This document shows, piece by piece, positions 33,480 to 43,274 of a DNA stretch of 64,000 bases. The notes under the pieces were generated by a model that was not told the DNA's origin, searched no databases, and was given only the letters and a program-made list of their open reading frames with translations. Where the stretch lies: assembly GCF_000218545.1 (NCBI RefSeq), contig NC_015671.1:1674001-1738000 (forward strand), written 5' to 3'. This DNA is from Cellulomonas gilvus ATCC 13127. Its GTDB lineage: Bacteria; Actinomycetota; Actinomycetes; Actinomycetales; Cellulomonadaceae. The first letter of the stretch is position 1. Each line of letters begins with the position of its first letter. A program made the translations under genes and the position numbers.

Positions 33480-34340
33480 ATGAGCGTCGTGATCTGGGCG
33501 GACGGCCGGCTGCACGCCCCGCAGGACCGCATCGTGACCGGCGTGGACCACGGTCTGACGGTGGGCGACGGCGTGTTCGAGACGTGCGCGGTCTACGACG
33601 GCCAGGCGTTCGCGCTCACGCGCCACCTGCGCCGGCTCGCGAGGTCCGCCGCGGGCCTGGGCCTCCCGGCACCCGACGAGGGAGCGGTACGGGACGGGGT
33701 CGCGCAGGTGCTCGCCGCGGCGCCGGACGCGGGCCGCGTGCGCGTGACCTACACCGGTGGCCCGGGCCCGCTGGGCTCGCACCGCGACGCCCCGGACACG
33801 CAGCGGCCGGTGCTCGTGGTGCTGGCCGGTCCGGCGAGCCGGGCCGCCACCAGCCGCGTGGTGCGCGTCCCGTGGGTGCGCAACGAGCGTTCGGCGGTCG
33901 CCGGCCTCAAGACGACGTCGTACGCGGAGAACGTGGTCGCGCTGGCCGAGGCGCACCGGCGTGGGGCCGACGAGGCCGTCCTCGCCAACACCGTGGGTGA
34001 GCTGTGCGAGGGCACCGCATCCAACGTGCTGGTCGAGCGCGCGGGCGAGCTCCTGACGCCGCCGCTGTCCAGCGGGTGCCTCGCGGGCATCACGCGCGAG
34101 CTGCTGCTCGAGTGGGGTGCGGCGGCCGGGCTGCCGGTGCGCGAGGCCGCACCGGGCGAGCTGGCGTACGCGGTGCTCGAGGACGTGCTGCGGGGGACGG
34201 CGTACCTCGCGCTGACGGGCTCGATCCGCAACGTCTCACCCGTGGTCGCCGTGGACGGCGCCCCGGTCGTGGCGGGCGAGCTGGTGCAGGCGGCGGCCGA
34301 CCTGTTCCAGCGTCGGGTGGGCGACGACCTCGACCCGTAG
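33480..34340 (+). CDS. pabC: Aminodeoxychorismate lyase-like class IV aminotransferase
   Basis: PLP enzyme of 286 residues. DHGLTVGDGVFETCAVYDGQ, LKTTSYAENVVALAEA (PLP lysine in LKTT), ANTVGELCEGTASNVLVE and PLSSGCLAGITRELLLE are class IV motifs. Together with pabB upstream it should form 4-aminobenzoate for folate. A branched-chain aminotransferase or D-amino-acid role is possible by sequence alone, but the neighbour argues for lyase. ATG 33480 lies 6 bases after CAGACT, so a leaderless start is likely. Confidence 0.88.
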   Translation: MSVVIWADGRLHAPQDRIVTGVDHGLTVGDGVFETCAVYDGQAFALTRHLRRLARSAAGLGLPAPDEGAVRDGVAQVLAAAPDAGRVRVTYTGGPGPLGSHRDAPDTQRPVLVVLAGPASRAATSRVVRVPWVRNERSAVAGLKTTSYAENVVALAEAHRRGADEAVLANTVGELCEGTASNVLVERAGELLTPPLSSGCLAGITRELLLEWGAAAGLPVREAAPGELAYAVLEDVLRGTAYLALTGSIRNVSPVVAVDGAPVVAGELVQAAADLFQRRVGDDLDP

Positions 34341-34355
34341 TCGCCGCAGACGGCG

Positions 34356-34391
34356 ACGGCCCGGCTCCGTCACGAGGACGGGCCGGGCCGT
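34356..34391. terminator. Bidirectional terminator after pabC
   Basis: ACGGCCCGGC pairs with GCCGGGCCGT as a perfect 10-bp stem between pabC and the convergent ssgA-like gene. Confidence 0.85.
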
Positions 34392-34402
34392 GGCCGACGG
34401 GG

Positions 34403-34831
34403 TCAGGCGGTGAGCAGCGCCGCGATGAACGCCGAGATCTCCGACTCCATGCGGTCGCTCTCGGAGCCGAGGGGGACCAGCGACTCCGTGGTCGCCAGGA
34501 AGCGCAGGATGGGTTCGCTGGGCGCCGCGAGAAGCGCGCTGCCCTCGACGCCGCTGAGCGACACCAGTGCGTAGTCCGGGTCTTCGTCACGCCACACCTG
34601 GACGTCGCCACTTCCGGCCGGCGCGTCGGCTGCGGCGTGCATCCCCATGGAGAGCAGCTCGCGGCCGATGAGCCAGGTCGACATCGTGTGCGGGCCGGTG
34701 AAGACCGCGCGCACGGTGTACGGATCCGTGGTCCGGAAGGAGAGCTCTGCGCTGACGGGGATGACGCTCGCATCGCTCCCGATGAGCTGCATGGCGACGA
34801 CCTCGACGACGTCATACGACGAATGCGTCAT
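34403..34831 (-). CDS. SsgA-like (SALP) cell-division regulator
   Basis: Protein of 142 residues of the SsgA/SsgB family. [34 protein letters not shown] and [12 protein letters not shown] match the family's beta-rich core and C-terminal helix. In Streptomyces these proteins recruit FtsZ to sporulation septa; in non-sporulating actinobacteria their role is less clear. ATG 34831 is preceded by GAGGAGG. The 347 bases upstream (34832-35178) hold no gene. They contain the tRNA-Val promoter at 35086-35115 and probably this gene's own promoter, which I could not pin down. Confidence 0.92.
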   Translation of the reverse strand: MTHSSYDVVEVVAMQLIGSDASVIPVSAELSFRTTDPYTVRAVFTGPHTMSTWLIGRELLSMGMHAAADAPAGSGDVQVWRDEDPDYALVSLSGVEGSALLAAPSEPILRFLATTESLVPLGSESDRMESEISAFIAALLTA

Positions 34832-35085
34832 CGGGTCCTCCTCTTCGCAATGGGCTGTTGTCCCATCATGGCAGCGTGTTTGCCCGATTGACCCGTTCCC
34901 GGGCACAGGTTCACCCGGAGGGACGCGCCTGAACCGTTCTCCGGCGGGGTGCTACCGCCCAGGCGAGGTGCACAGGCATCCACCGCAGGGTCGCACGCTC
35001 CCCGTGTGGGTGACAAGACGACCCGGTTGCTCGGGGCGACAGAATCGGGCTCGCGCGAGGCGTGCGGACACGTCGGGAGTCCCGT

Positions 35086-35115
35086 TTCGGATTCTGGCCC
35101 GGGTCCGGGTAGCAT
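35086..35115 (+). promoter_or_regulatory. Promoter of tRNA-Val(CAC)
   Basis: TTCGGA at 35086-35091 and TAGCAT at 35110-35115 are spaced by 18 bases, 63 bases upstream of the tRNA. Confidence 0.5.
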
Positions 35116-35178
35116 CGTCGTCGCGCCGCCCCAGGGTGGTGCTCCGTCAGGCTGTTCCCGGTTCTTCGGGATGGCCGC

Positions 35179-35250
35179 GGGCGATTGGCTCAGTGGTAGA
35201 GCGCCTCGTTCACACCGAGGAGGTCACTGGTTCGAACCCAGTATCGCCCA
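35179..35250 (+). tRNA. tRNA-Val (CAC)
   Basis: A 72-base cloverleaf with acceptor GGGCGAT/ATCGCCC. The anticodon loop TTCACAC gives CAC. The last 30 bases match the tRNA-Val(GAC) island site except for one base. No CCA is encoded. Confidence 0.97.
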
Positions 35251-35260
35251 CGCACGTCAC

Positions 35261-35293
35261 GAGGGCCGGTCCGTCAGGGCCGGCCCTCGTCGT
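35261..35293 (+). terminator. Terminator of tRNA-Val(CAC)
   Basis: CGAGGGCCGG and GGCCGGCCCTCG form a stem just after the tRNA. Confidence 0.75.
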
Positions 35294-35426
35294 CTCCCCG
35301 GGCCTGCCTGGCGCGGCCGGACGCCCTTTCCCGCACGTCGACGAGCCGGTGCGCGGGGTCCGCGCGGGTAGCATCGACGAGGCTCGCCGGACGGCGGGCC
35401 GGACCCGCCAGGAAGGTGCCCACGCC

Positions 35427-37442
35427 GTGCCCGAGCAGATCGCCCTCACCGTCGACGGAACCGCGACCACCGTCGAGGCCGGGACGACGGGCACGGACCT
35501 GTTCGGTGACCGCAAGGACGTCGTCGTCGTGCGTGTCGACGGCGAGCTGATGGACCTGCACCTGCCGCTGCCCGCGGACGCGAAGGTGGTCGAGCCGGTC
35601 AGCGTGCACGAGCCCGACGGGCTCGCGGTGCTGCGCCACAGCGCGGCGCACGTGCTGGCCCAGGCCGTGCAGGAGGTCAACCCGACCGCGAAGCTCGGCA
35701 TCGGCCCGCCCATCACCGACGGGTTCTACTACGACTTCGACGTCGAGACCCCGTTCACGCCCGAGGACCTGCGCGCGCTCGAGAAGGTGATGACCCGCAT
35801 CGTCCGCGAGGGTCAGACGTTCCGCCGCCGCGACGTCACCGAGGCGCAGGCGCGCGAGGAGCTCGCGGACGAGCCCTACAAGCTCGAGCTGATCGGCCTC
35901 AAGGGCGATCCGGCCGCCGCGGACGGCGCGAGCGTCGAGGTGGGCCTGGGCGGCCTGTCCATCTACCAGAACGTGCGCGGAGCGGGCCGCGAGTCCGAGG
36001 CCGTCGTCTGGCAGGACCTGTGCCGTGGTCCGCACGTGCCGACCACGAAGGTCCTGGGCAACGGCTTCCAGCTGATGCGCTCGGCTGCCGCCTACTGGCG
36101 TGGGAGCGAGAAGAACCCGCAGCTGCAGCGCGTGTACGGCACCGCGTGGCCCACCAAGGACGAGCTCAAGGCGCACCTGGACCGGCTCGCCGAGGCCGAG
36201 CGCCGCGACCACCGCCGGCTCGGCAGCGAGCTGGACCTGTTCTCCTTCCCCGACGAGATCGGGTCGGGCCTGGCGGTGTTCCACCCCAAGGGCGGCATCA
36301 TCCGGATGGAGATGGAGGAGTACTCGCGCCGGCGCCACGTCGAGGCCGGGTACGACTTCGTGAACTCGCCGCACATCACCAAGGAGCGGCTGTACCAGAT
36401 CTCGGGCCACCTGGACTGGTACGCGGACGGCATGTACCCGCCCATGCACCTGGACGAGGAGCGTGACGAGCAGGGCAACGTCAAGCGGCAGGGGCAGAAC
36501 TACTACCTCAAGCCGATGAACTGCCCGATGCACAACCTCATCTACCGCGCGCGTGGCCGGTCCTACCGCGAGCTGCCGCTGCGCCTGTTCGAGTTCGGCA
36601 CGGTCTACCGCTACGAGAAGTCGGGCGTGATCCACGGCATGACCCGCGCGCGCGGGTTCACGCAGGACGACGCGCACATCTACTGCACGCGCGAGCAGAT
36701 GAAGACCGAGCTCGCGAGCCTGCTGGGGTTCGTGCTCGACCTGCTCAAGGACTACGGCCTCGACGACTTCTACCTCGAGCTGTCGACGAAGAACCCGGAC
36801 AAGTCCGTGGGCGACGACGCCGTGTGGCAGGAGGCGACCGAGACGCTGCGCGAGGTCGCGACGGAGTCGGGTCTGGACCTGGTCCCGGACCCGGGCGGCG
36901 CCGCGTTCTACGGACCCAAGATCTCCGTGCAGGCCAAGGACGCGATCGGACGGACCTGGCAGATGTCGACCATCCAGCTCGACTTCAACCTGCCGGAGCT
37001 GTTCGAGCTCGAGTACACCGCGCCCGACGGGTCGCGTCAGCGCCCCGTGATGATCCACCGCGCGCTGTTCGGCTCGATCGAGCGGTTCTTCGCCGTGCTC
37101 ACCGAGCACTACGCAGGTGCGTTCCCGGCCTGGCTCGCCCCGGTCCAGGTCCTCGCCGTCCCGGTGGCCGAGCCGTTCGAGCCGTACCTCGACGACGTCG
37201 TGGCGCAGCTGCGGGCGCAGGGGATCCGCGCCGAGGTGGACCGTTCCGACGACCGCTTCGCCAAGAAGATCCGCAACGCCAGCACCCAGAAGGTGCCGTT
37301 CGTGCTCATCGCGGGTGGCGAGGACGCCGAGGCGGGCGCCGTCTCGTTCCGCTACCGCGACGGCCGGCAGGACAACGGCGTGCCCGTCGCGGAGGCGGTC
37401 GAGCGGATCGTCTCGGCGGTGCGCGAGCACGCGCAGGTCTGA
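35427..37442 (+). CDS. thrS: Threonyl-tRNA synthetase
   Basis: Class II synthetase of 671 residues. An N-terminal TGS domain (~1-65), the editing domain with [12 protein letters not shown], and the catalytic core follow in order. The zinc-ligand region MNCPMHNL, motif 2 ([20 protein letters not shown]) and motif 3 ([12 protein letters not shown]) are visible. The anticodon-binding domain is C-terminal. It charges tRNA-Thr. GTG 35427 lies about 10 bases after AGGAAGG, and TAGCAT at 35369 is a probable -10. I looked for a T-box leader and saw none in 35294-35426. The gene starts the conserved thrS-HIT-pgsA-pimA block. Confidence 0.97.
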   Translation: MPEQIALTVDGTATTVEAGTTGTDLFGDRKDVVVVRVDGELMDLHLPLPADAKVVEPVSVHEPDGLAVLRHSAAHVLAQAVQEVNPTAKLGIGPPITDGFYYDFDVETPFTPEDLRALEKVMTRIVREGQTFRRRDVTEAQAREELADEPYKLELIGLKGDPAAADGASVEVGLGGLSIYQNVRGAGRESEAVVWQDLCRGPHVPTTKVLGNGFQLMRSAAAYWRGSEKNPQLQRVYGTAWPTKDELKAHLDRLAEAERRDHRRLGSELDLFSFPDEIGSGLAVFHPKGGIIRMEMEEYSRRRHVEAGYDFVNSPHITKERLYQISGHLDWYADGMYPPMHLDEERDEQGNVKRQGQNYYLKPMNCPMHNLIYRARGRSYRELPLRLFEFGTVYRYEKSGVIHGMTRARGFTQDDAHIYCTREQMKTELASLLGFVLDLLKDYGLDDFYLELSTKNPDKSVGDDAVWQEATETLREVATESGLDLVPDPGGAAFYGPKISVQAKDAIGRTWQMSTIQLDFNLPELFELEYTAPDGSRQRPVMIHRALFGSIERFFAVLTEHYAGAFPAWLAPVQVLAVPVAEPFEPYLDDVVAQLRAQGIRAEVDRSDDRFAKKIRNASTQKVPFVLIAGGEDAEAGAVSFRYRDGRQDNGVPVAEAVERIVSAVREHAQV

Positions 37443-37446
37443 GCCG

Positions 37447-38061
37447 GTGACGCACCAGGACGCGTCGGACGCGCGCGCCGGGGTCGAGGACGCGGCGGGG
37501 TTCGCGGGGGTCGCCGACGGCTTCCAGCGGCTGTGGACCCCGCACCGCATGGCGTACATCGGCGGCGAGAACAAGCCGCCGGACGACGCCGCGGGTCCCG
37601 GCTGCCCGTTCTGCCGCATCCCGGCGCTCCCGGACGACGAGGGTCTGGTGGTCGCGCGCGGCGCCGCCGCGTTCGTCGTGCTGAACCTGTACCCGTACAA
37701 CTCGGGCCACCTGCTGGTGTGCCCGTACCGCCATGTCGCGGACTACACCGAGCTCGACCAGGACGAGGTCGCCGAGGTCGCGGAGCTGACGCGCACGGCC
37801 ATGCGCGTGCTCCGCGCGGTCTCCGGACCGCACGGGTTCAACCTCGGCATGAACCAGGGCGCGGTCGCGGGGGCCGGGATCGCGGCGCACCTGCACCAGC
37901 ACGTGGTGCCACGCTGGGACGGCGACGCCAACTTCCTGCCCGTGGTGGCGCGCAGCCGCGCGCTGCCGGAGCTCCTCGCGGACACGCGGGCACGGCTGGC
38001 GGCGGCATGGCCCGGTCCCGACGGCTCACCCGCCCCTCGCGACGTCACGACGAAGGGATGA
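37447..38061 (+). CDS. HIT-family hydrolase/phosphorylase (Rv2613c-like)
   Basis: Protein of 204 residues with the histidine-triad motif HLHQHVVPRW near residue 150. A CPFCRI cysteine pair near residue 52 can bind zinc. In M. tuberculosis the gene in the same position encodes a diadenosine-tetraphosphate phosphorylase, so a similar nucleotide-phosphate role is likely. GTG 37447 is 5 bases after the thrS stop. The protein has an extra ~35 N-terminal residues compared with the shortest HIT proteins. Confidence 0.9.
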   Translation: MTHQDASDARAGVEDAAGFAGVADGFQRLWTPHRMAYIGGENKPPDDAAGPGCPFCRIPALPDDEGLVVARGAAAFVVLNLYPYNSGHLLVCPYRHVADYTELDQDEVAEVAELTRTAMRVLRAVSGPHGFNLGMNQGAVAGAGIAAHLHQHVVPRWDGDANFLPVVARSRALPELLADTRARLAAAWPGPDGSPAPRDVTTKG

Positions 38062-38068
38062 CCGCCTC

Positions 38069-38695
38069 GTGCTGAACCGGCTCCGTGGGGTGATGACCCG
38101 GTTGTTCACCCCCGTCGCGGACACGTTGCTGCGCTGGGGCGTGACGCCCGACGCCGTGACGATCACGGGCACGCTCGTCGTCGTGGTCGCCGCGCTGTGG
38201 GCGTTCCCGACGGGCCACCTGCTCGTCGGCACGCTGGTCATCGCGGCGTTCGTGCTCACCGACTCGCTCGACGGCGTGATGGCACGCCGCGCCGGCCGCT
38301 CGGGGCCGTGGGGTGCGTTCCTGGACTCGACGCTCGACCGGTTCGCCGACGCGGCGATCTTCGGCGGCCTGGTGCTCTGGTACTTCGGCGCGGGCGACGA
38401 CCGCGCGGCGGCCACGCTCGCGCTCGCGTGCCTGGTGCTGGGATCGGTGGTCCCGTACGCGCGGGCTCGTGCCGAGGGGCTGGGCATGACGGCCTCAGGA
38501 GGTATCGCCGAGCGTGCGGACCGGCTCGTCCTCGTGCTCGTGGCGACCGCCCTGGTCGGCCTGGGCCTGCCGGTGCTCGTGCTGACGGTCGTGCTGGGCC
38601 TGCTCGCGGTCGCGTCCGCCGTGACGGTGGTGCAGCGCATGGCCATGGTGCGCCGCCAGTCGCGGACGCCCGTCGCGGGGTCGGAGGCCGCGTGA
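38069..38695 (+). CDS. pgsA: CDP-alcohol phosphatidyltransferase (phosphatidylinositol-phosphate synthase type)
   Basis: Membrane enzyme of 208 residues with about six helices. The catalytic signature DSLDGVMARRAGRSGPWG / FLDSTLD supplies the four metal-binding aspartates (Asp65, 68, 86, 90). In this gene position in actinobacteria the enzyme makes phosphatidylinositol phosphate from CDP-diacylglycerol and inositol phosphate, the entry to PIM glycolipids. GTG 38069 sits 11 bases after GAAGGGA. The stop overlaps the next gene's GTG. Substrate choice is inferred from the neighbours. Confidence 0.93.
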   Translation: MLNRLRGVMTRLFTPVADTLLRWGVTPDAVTITGTLVVVVAALWAFPTGHLLVGTLVIAAFVLTDSLDGVMARRAGRSGPWGAFLDSTLDRFADAAIFGGLVLWYFGAGDDRAAATLALACLVLGSVVPYARARAEGLGMTASGGIAERADRLVLVLVATALVGLGLPVLVLTVVLGLLAVASAVTVVQRMAMVRRQSRTPVAGSEAA

Positions 38696-39666
38696 GGATC
38701 GACTCGGGACGCCTGTTCGCGTTCGCCTGGCGCCATGCGGGCCGCCTGCCCGGCGGCGTGCTGCGCTGCGTGGCCGCTGCCGCCGCCGACGCGGTGTGGG
38801 CGCTGCGCGGCGGGGGGGTGCGCCAGCTCGAGCGCAACCTCGCACGCGCGCGCCCGGACCTGTCCGACGCGCAGGTCCGGCGCCTGGGCCGCGCCGCGAT
38901 GCGGTCCTACCTGCGCTACTTCAGCGAGGCCTTCGCGCTGTCGTCCTGGTCGGCCGACGAGGTCGACGCGCGCGTGCGCGCGGTCGGGGCCGACGCGTTG
39001 CGCGCGCACACCGACGCCGGGGGGAGCGCAGTGCTCGCGCTCGGCCACCTGGGCAACTGGGACCTCGCGGGTGCGTGGGCGACGCGCGCCATCGCGCCGG
39101 TCACGACCGTCGCGGAGCGGCTCGAGCCGCCCGAGGTGTTCGAGGAGTTCCTGCGGTTCCGCGAGGGCATCGGCCTGCGGATCCTGCCGCTGGGTGACGC
39201 CGACGTGTTCCGCGAGCTGGTGCGCTCGGCGCGGACGGGACCCGGCATCGTGCCGCTGCTGGCGGACCGCGACCTGACCGCACGCGGGGTCGAGGTGGAC
39301 CTGTTCGGGCGGCGCGCACGCGTCGCGGCCGGCCCGGCAGCGCTCGCGCTCACGGCCGGTGTCCCGCTGTTCACGGCGATCCTCACGTACGAGCGGCTGC
39401 ACGGTGAGCGGCGCCGGCGCGCGCGCAGCCCGTGGGGCCTGCGCATCGACTTCGTCGAGATCCCGCCGGTACCGCCGGACGTGCCGCGCGCCGAGCGCGT
39501 CGCGGTGCTCACGCAGGCGTGGGTCGACGCGCTGGCCGCCGGCATCGAGCGGCGTCCGCAGGACTGGCACATGCTCCAGAAGGTGTTCGTCGAGGACCTC
39601 GACCCCGACCGCTACGCGGCGACGAAGGCCGCCGCGGGCGAGCAGGACGCGCAGGTGCGCGCATGA
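38692..39666 (+). CDS. Phosphatidylinositol mannoside acyltransferase (HtrB/PatA-like)
   Basis: Lysophospholipid-acyltransferase-type protein of 324 residues. The HxxxxD motif is in LGHLGNWDLAG, and LLADRDLTARGVEVDLFG is also typical of the LpxL/HtrB group. It should transfer an acyl chain from acyl-CoA to the mannose of early PIMs, as PatA (Rv2611c) does. GTG 38692 overlaps the pgsA stop. The protein is probably membrane-associated through its hydrophobic N-terminal helix. The next gene, pimA, overlaps its stop by 4 bases. Confidence 0.92.
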   Translation: MRIDSGRLFAFAWRHAGRLPGGVLRCVAAAAADAVWALRGGGVRQLERNLARARPDLSDAQVRRLGRAAMRSYLRYFSEAFALSSWSADEVDARVRAVGADALRAHTDAGGSAVLALGHLGNWDLAGAWATRAIAPVTTVAERLEPPEVFEEFLRFREGIGLRILPLGDADVFRELVRSARTGPGIVPLLADRDLTARGVEVDLFGRRARVAAGPAALALTAGVPLFTAILTYERLHGERRRRARSPWGLRIDFVEIPPVPPDVPRAERVAVLTQAWVDALAAGIERRPQDWHMLQKVFVEDLDPDRYAATKAAAGEQDAQVRA

Positions 39667-40883
39667 GCGCCCCGACCACGCGCCCGCTGCGCGTCGGCAT
39701 CGTCTGCCCGTACTCGTTCGACGTGCCCGGCGGCGTGCAGTTCCACGTGCGCGACCTGGCCGAGGCGCTCATGTCCCGTGGGCACACGGTGTCGGTGCTG
39801 GCCCCGGCCGACGACGAGACCCCGGTCCCGGACTACCTCACGGCAGCGGGACGCGCGGTGCCCGTCCGGTACAACGGCTCGGTCGCGCGCCTGACGTTCG
39901 GTCCCGTGACGGCCGCACGTGCGCGCAAGTGGCTCGCGGCGGGCCGGTTCGACGTGCTGCACCTGCACGAGCCCGTGACGCCGAGCCTGTCGATGCTCGC
40001 GCTGTGGATCGCCGACGGTCCCATCGTCGCGACGTTCCACACCTCGACCGTGCGCTCGCGTTCGCTGCAGGTCGCGTTCCCGCTGGTACGCCAGTCGCTC
40101 GAGAAGATCTCCGCGCGGATCGCGGTGTCCGAGGACGCGCGTCGCACGCTCGTCGACCACCTCGGTGGCGACGCGGTGGTGATCCCGAACGGCGTGTACG
40201 TCGACGCGTTCTCCGGTGCGCAGCCCGACGACCGCTGGACGGGCACGCCCGAGCGGCCGACGTTCGCGTTCCTGGGCCGCCTCGACGAGCCGCGCAAGGG
40301 CCTGGGCGTGCTGCTCGGCGCGGTCGGCGCGGTGCTGGACCAGGTGCCCGGGGCGCGGTTCCTGGTGGCCGGGCGCGGCGAGACCGGCGAGGAGCAGGCG
40401 CGTGAGGTCCTCGGCGAGAGGGCGGGCGCGGTCGAGTTCCTCGGCGGCGTGTCCGACGAGGACAAGGCGCGGCTGCTCGCGTCGGTCGACGTGTACGTCG
40501 CGCCGCAGACCGGCGGCGAGAGCTTCGGCATCGTGCTGGTCGAGGCGATGAGCGCGGGCGCCGCGGTGGTCGCGAGCGACCTGGGCGCGTTCACTCGCGT
40601 GCTCGACCAGGGTGAGGCGGGTGTGCTGTTCCGCACGGGCGACTCGGCGGACCTGGCGGCCACGCTGCTGCGTGTCCTGGCCGATCCCGCGCTGCGCGAG
40701 CGCGTGGTCGAGCGTGCATCTGCCGTGGTGCGGCGGTTCGACTGGTCGGCGGTCACCGACCAGGTGCTCGCGGTGTACGAGATGGCGGTCGAGGGCGAGC
40801 ACGCACCGGTCGGCGAGGACCCCTCGTCGCTGCGCGGCGCGCGCCTGCTCGAGCTACGTCGGGGCTGGGGTGACGGACGATGA
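39663..40883 (+). CDS. pimA: Phosphatidylinositol mannosyltransferase PimA (GT4)
   Basis: Family 4 glycosyltransferase of 406 residues, two Rossmann domains. [20 protein letters not shown] is the acceptor-binding N-terminal Gly-rich loop. [13 protein letters not shown] and the EX7E motif region [13 protein letters not shown] mark the GDP-mannose site. It should add the first mannose to phosphatidylinositol at the inner face of the membrane. The ATG overlaps the acyltransferase stop (ATGA), so synthesis of lipid, mannose transfer and acylation are encoded in one coupled operon. Confidence 0.95.
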   Translation: MSAPTTRPLRVGIVCPYSFDVPGGVQFHVRDLAEALMSRGHTVSVLAPADDETPVPDYLTAAGRAVPVRYNGSVARLTFGPVTAARARKWLAAGRFDVLHLHEPVTPSLSMLALWIADGPIVATFHTSTVRSRSLQVAFPLVRQSLEKISARIAVSEDARRTLVDHLGGDAVVIPNGVYVDAFSGAQPDDRWTGTPERPTFAFLGRLDEPRKGLGVLLGAVGAVLDQVPGARFLVAGRGETGEEQAREVLGERAGAVEFLGGVSDEDKARLLASVDVYVAPQTGGESFGIVLVEAMSAGAAVVASDLGAFTRVLDQGEAGVLFRTGDSADLAATLLRVLADPALRERVVERASAVVRRFDWSAVTDQVLAVYEMAVEGEHAPVGEDPSSLRGARLLELRRGWGDGR

Positions 40884-41539
40884 GCTGGTCGGAGATCGCG
40901 GTCGTCGTCGTGCTGGTGCTGGCCGTGCTGGGCTGGTCGGTGTGGATCGCGGCGTCGCGGCTGGACCGGCTGCACCGGAAGGTCGGCGCGTCGCGCTCGG
41001 TCGTCGAGACGCAGCTGGTGCGCCGCGCCACGGCCGCGGCCGGGCTCGCGACGTCGGGTCTGCTCGACCCGGTCAGCTCGGTGCTCGTGGGGGAGGCGGC
41101 CTGGGCCGCGCTCGCGACCCCGGGCGTGGCCGGCACGGCCGACGCGCCACCCGACCTGCTGGCCCTGCTGCTCGCCGACCCGCGCGACGCGGCGGCCCGA
41201 GCGCTGTCGGCGCCGGCGGGTGCCGACGCCGACGACGAGCGCGGCCAGGTCGAGAGCGAGCTGAGCGCGACGCTCCGCGAGGCGCTCGACGACCCGGACG
41301 AGGTCGCCGCGCTCACGGACGACCCGGCGGGCGCCGAGCTGCTCGACGCGCTCGGCTCGGCCTGGTACCGCGTCGAGCTCGCGCGGCGGTTCCACAACGA
41401 GGCCGTGCTGCAGACGCAGGCGGTGCGGCGCGGGCCGTTCGTGCGGCTCCTGCGGCTCGCGGGTCACGCGCCCGAGCCGCAGACGCTCGAGCTCGACGAC
41501 GCGTGGCCGCACGCGCTGCCGCGCCCGGGCGTCGGCTGA
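40880..41539 (+). CDS. Membrane-anchored LemA-like protein, unknown
   Basis: Protein of 219 residues with one N-terminal membrane helix ([19 protein letters not shown]) and a cytoplasmic helical part. [20 protein letters not shown] and [20 protein letters not shown], with a closing [19 protein letters not shown], resemble LemA-family helices loosely. A conserved actinobacterial protein of this kind follows pimA in several genomes I know. The role is unknown; a link to envelope glycolipids is suggested by the ATGA overlap with pimA. Confidence 0.75.
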   Translation: MSWSEIAVVVVLVLAVLGWSVWIAASRLDRLHRKVGASRSVVETQLVRRATAAAGLATSGLLDPVSSVLVGEAAWAALATPGVAGTADAPPDLLALLLADPRDAAARALSAPAGADADDERGQVESELSATLREALDDPDEVAALTDDPAGAELLDALGSAWYRVELARRFHNEAVLQTQAVRRGPFVRLLRLAGHAPEPQTLELDDAWPHALPRPGVG

Positions 41540-41682
41540 CTGGATGCGCGCCTGTGAGACGGCGCGGCAGGTGCGCGCGCCGCACGCACTACGATGACCG
41601 GGTCCGCGCGACCTGCCACCACGGCCTCCGGCCGGGGCGGTGCGCAGACCTCCTGACCCACATCCTTACTGCGAGGCCCGAC

Positions 41683-42609
41683 GTGACCAGCGAGAACAGC
41701 CAGTCCACCCCGACGAGCGACGCCGCGGGCGTCATCGGCACGGCACGCGTCAAGCGCGGGATGGCGGAGATGCTCAAGGGCGGCGTCATCATGGACGTCG
41801 TCACCCCGGAGCAGGCCAAGATCGCCGAGGACGCGGGCGCGGTCGCCGTGATGGCGCTCGAGCGCGTGCCGGCCGACATCCGCGCGCAGGGCGGCGTGGC
41901 GCGCATGAGCGACCCGGACCTGATCGACGGCATCATCTCGACGGTCTCGATCCCGGTGATGGCCAAGGCGCGCATCGGCCACTTCGTCGAGGCGCAGGTG
42001 CTGCAGAGCCTCGGTGTGGACTACGTCGACGAGTCGGAGGTCCTCACGCCGGCGGACTTCGCGCACCACATCGACAAGTGGGCGTTCACCGTGCCGTTCG
42101 TGTGCGGCGCCACCAACCTGGGCGAGGCGCTGCGGCGCATCACCGAGGGTGCGGCGATGATCCGCTCCAAGGGCGAGGCCGGCACGGGCGACGTCTCGAA
42201 CGCGACCACGCACATGCGGACCCTGCGTGACGAGATCCGCCGCCTCACGTCGCTGCCCGAGGACGAGCTGTACCTGGCCGCCAAGGAGCTGCAGGCGCCG
42301 TACGAGCTGGTCAAAGAGGTCGCGCAGGCCGGCAAGCTCCCCGTGGTGCTGTTCACCGCGGGCGGCATCGCGACCCCTGCGGACGCGGCGATGATGATGC
42401 AGCTGGGTGCCGAGGGCGTGTTCGTCGGCTCGGGCATCTTCAAGTCGGGCAACCCCGCCGAGCGTGCGGCCGCGATCGTCAAGGCGACCACGTTCTACGA
42501 CGACCCCGACGTGATCGCCAAGGTCTCGCGCGGCCTGGGCGAGGCGATGGTGGGCATCAACGTCGACGACGTGCCCGTGCCGCACCGCCTCGCCGAGCGG
42601 GGCTGGTGA
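41683..42609 (+). CDS. pdxS: Pyridoxal 5'-phosphate synthase subunit PdxS
   Basis: TIM-barrel synthase of 308 residues, very well conserved. [20 protein letters not shown], the lysine in [16 protein letters not shown], and [19 protein letters not shown] form the active site. It combines ribose 5-phosphate, glyceraldehyde 3-phosphate and ammonia to make PLP. The ammonia comes from PdxT, encoded 1.9 kb downstream. GTG 41683 follows GAGG. A TACGAT -10-like box at 41590 lies in the 143-base gap before the gene, so it probably starts its own transcript. Confidence 0.97.
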   Translation: MTSENSQSTPTSDAAGVIGTARVKRGMAEMLKGGVIMDVVTPEQAKIAEDAGAVAVMALERVPADIRAQGGVARMSDPDLIDGIISTVSIPVMAKARIGHFVEAQVLQSLGVDYVDESEVLTPADFAHHIDKWAFTVPFVCGATNLGEALRRITEGAAMIRSKGEAGTGDVSNATTHMRTLRDEIRRLTSLPEDELYLAAKELQAPYELVKEVAQAGKLPVVLFTAGGIATPADAAMMMQLGAEGVFVGSGIFKSGNPAERAAAIVKATTFYDDPDVIAKVSRGLGEAMVGINVDDVPVPHRLAERGW

Positions 42610-43223
42610 CCTCAGGGACGACGGCGCAGGCCGCGGGTGACGACGAGCCCGCGGCCTTCGTCGTACCCGGACCGGAGCCGGCACCCGGCCACCGGCTGGG
42701 ACCGGAGTGGACGCCGGGTCCGGACGGGCTGCTGTTCCGGCGCGGGGCGCGCGTGATCGTCCTGGACGAGCACGACCGGGTGCTGCTGGTGCGCGGGCAC
42801 GACGCCGACCAGCCGGACCGGTCGTGGTGGTTCACGCTCGGCGGCGGCATCGATCCGGGGGAGTCGGCGCGCGACGCCGCGATCCGTGAGGTGCGTGAGG
42901 AGTCCGGCGTCGTGCTGGACCCCGCACAGGTCGTCGGACCGGTGTTCACGCGGTCGGCGGTGTTCGACTTCTTCTCGGCGCACTGCCGTCAGGACGAGGA
43001 GATCTTCCTGGCGCGCGTGCCCTCCACGGCGTTCGTCGCGGAGGACCGCTCGGGCTGGACCGCGCTCGAGCGCGACGTGATCGACGAGCTGCGCTGGTGG
43101 TCGCTGCCCGAGCTCGCGCGGGTCGAGATCGAGGTGTTCCCCGAGGGGCTCGCGGCGCTCGTCGAGCCGCTGCTGGCGGGATGGGACGGGACGACCAGCC
43201 ACCTGGGGCTCGCGCGCGAGTGA
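42606..43223 (+). CDS. NUDIX hydrolase
   Basis: Protein of 205 residues. A complete NUDIX box, [20 protein letters not shown] followed by ESGV, sits in the middle of the protein. The GTG start overlaps the pdxS stop as GTGA. Family members hydrolyse nucleoside diphosphate derivatives; the substrate here is unknown. A NUDIX gene is found near pimA and the PLP genes in M. tuberculosis too (Rv2609c), which suggests a conserved neighbourhood. Confidence 0.9.
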   Translation: MTSGTTAQAAGDDEPAAFVVPGPEPAPGHRLGPEWTPGPDGLLFRRGARVIVLDEHDRVLLVRGHDADQPDRSWWFTLGGGIDPGESARDAAIREVREESGVVLDPAQVVGPVFTRSAVFDFFSAHCRQDEEIFLARVPSTAFVAEDRSGWTALERDVIDELRWWSLPELARVEIEVFPEGLAALVEPLLAGWDGTTSHLGLARE

Positions 43224-43274
43224 GGCGTACCGGTCGGTAACCTTCCCGTGACCTGACGCGGCTACCGTCGGACG

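Noticed and set aside
34832..35178. A small gene or structured RNA in the 347-base gap before tRNA-Val(CAC)
   Set aside because: No open frame with a ribosome site and no recognisable RNA family is seen; only the tRNA promoter could be supported.
35294..35426. Possible T-box leader before thrS
   Set aside because: No specifier-loop structure or T-box consensus sequence is visible; only a -10-like TAGCAT and the tRNA terminator are seen.
35274..37700. An 808-codon open frame on the minus strand across thrS
   Set aside because: It is a high-GC shadow of thrS with no recognisable domain; thrS is fully conserved on the plus strand.
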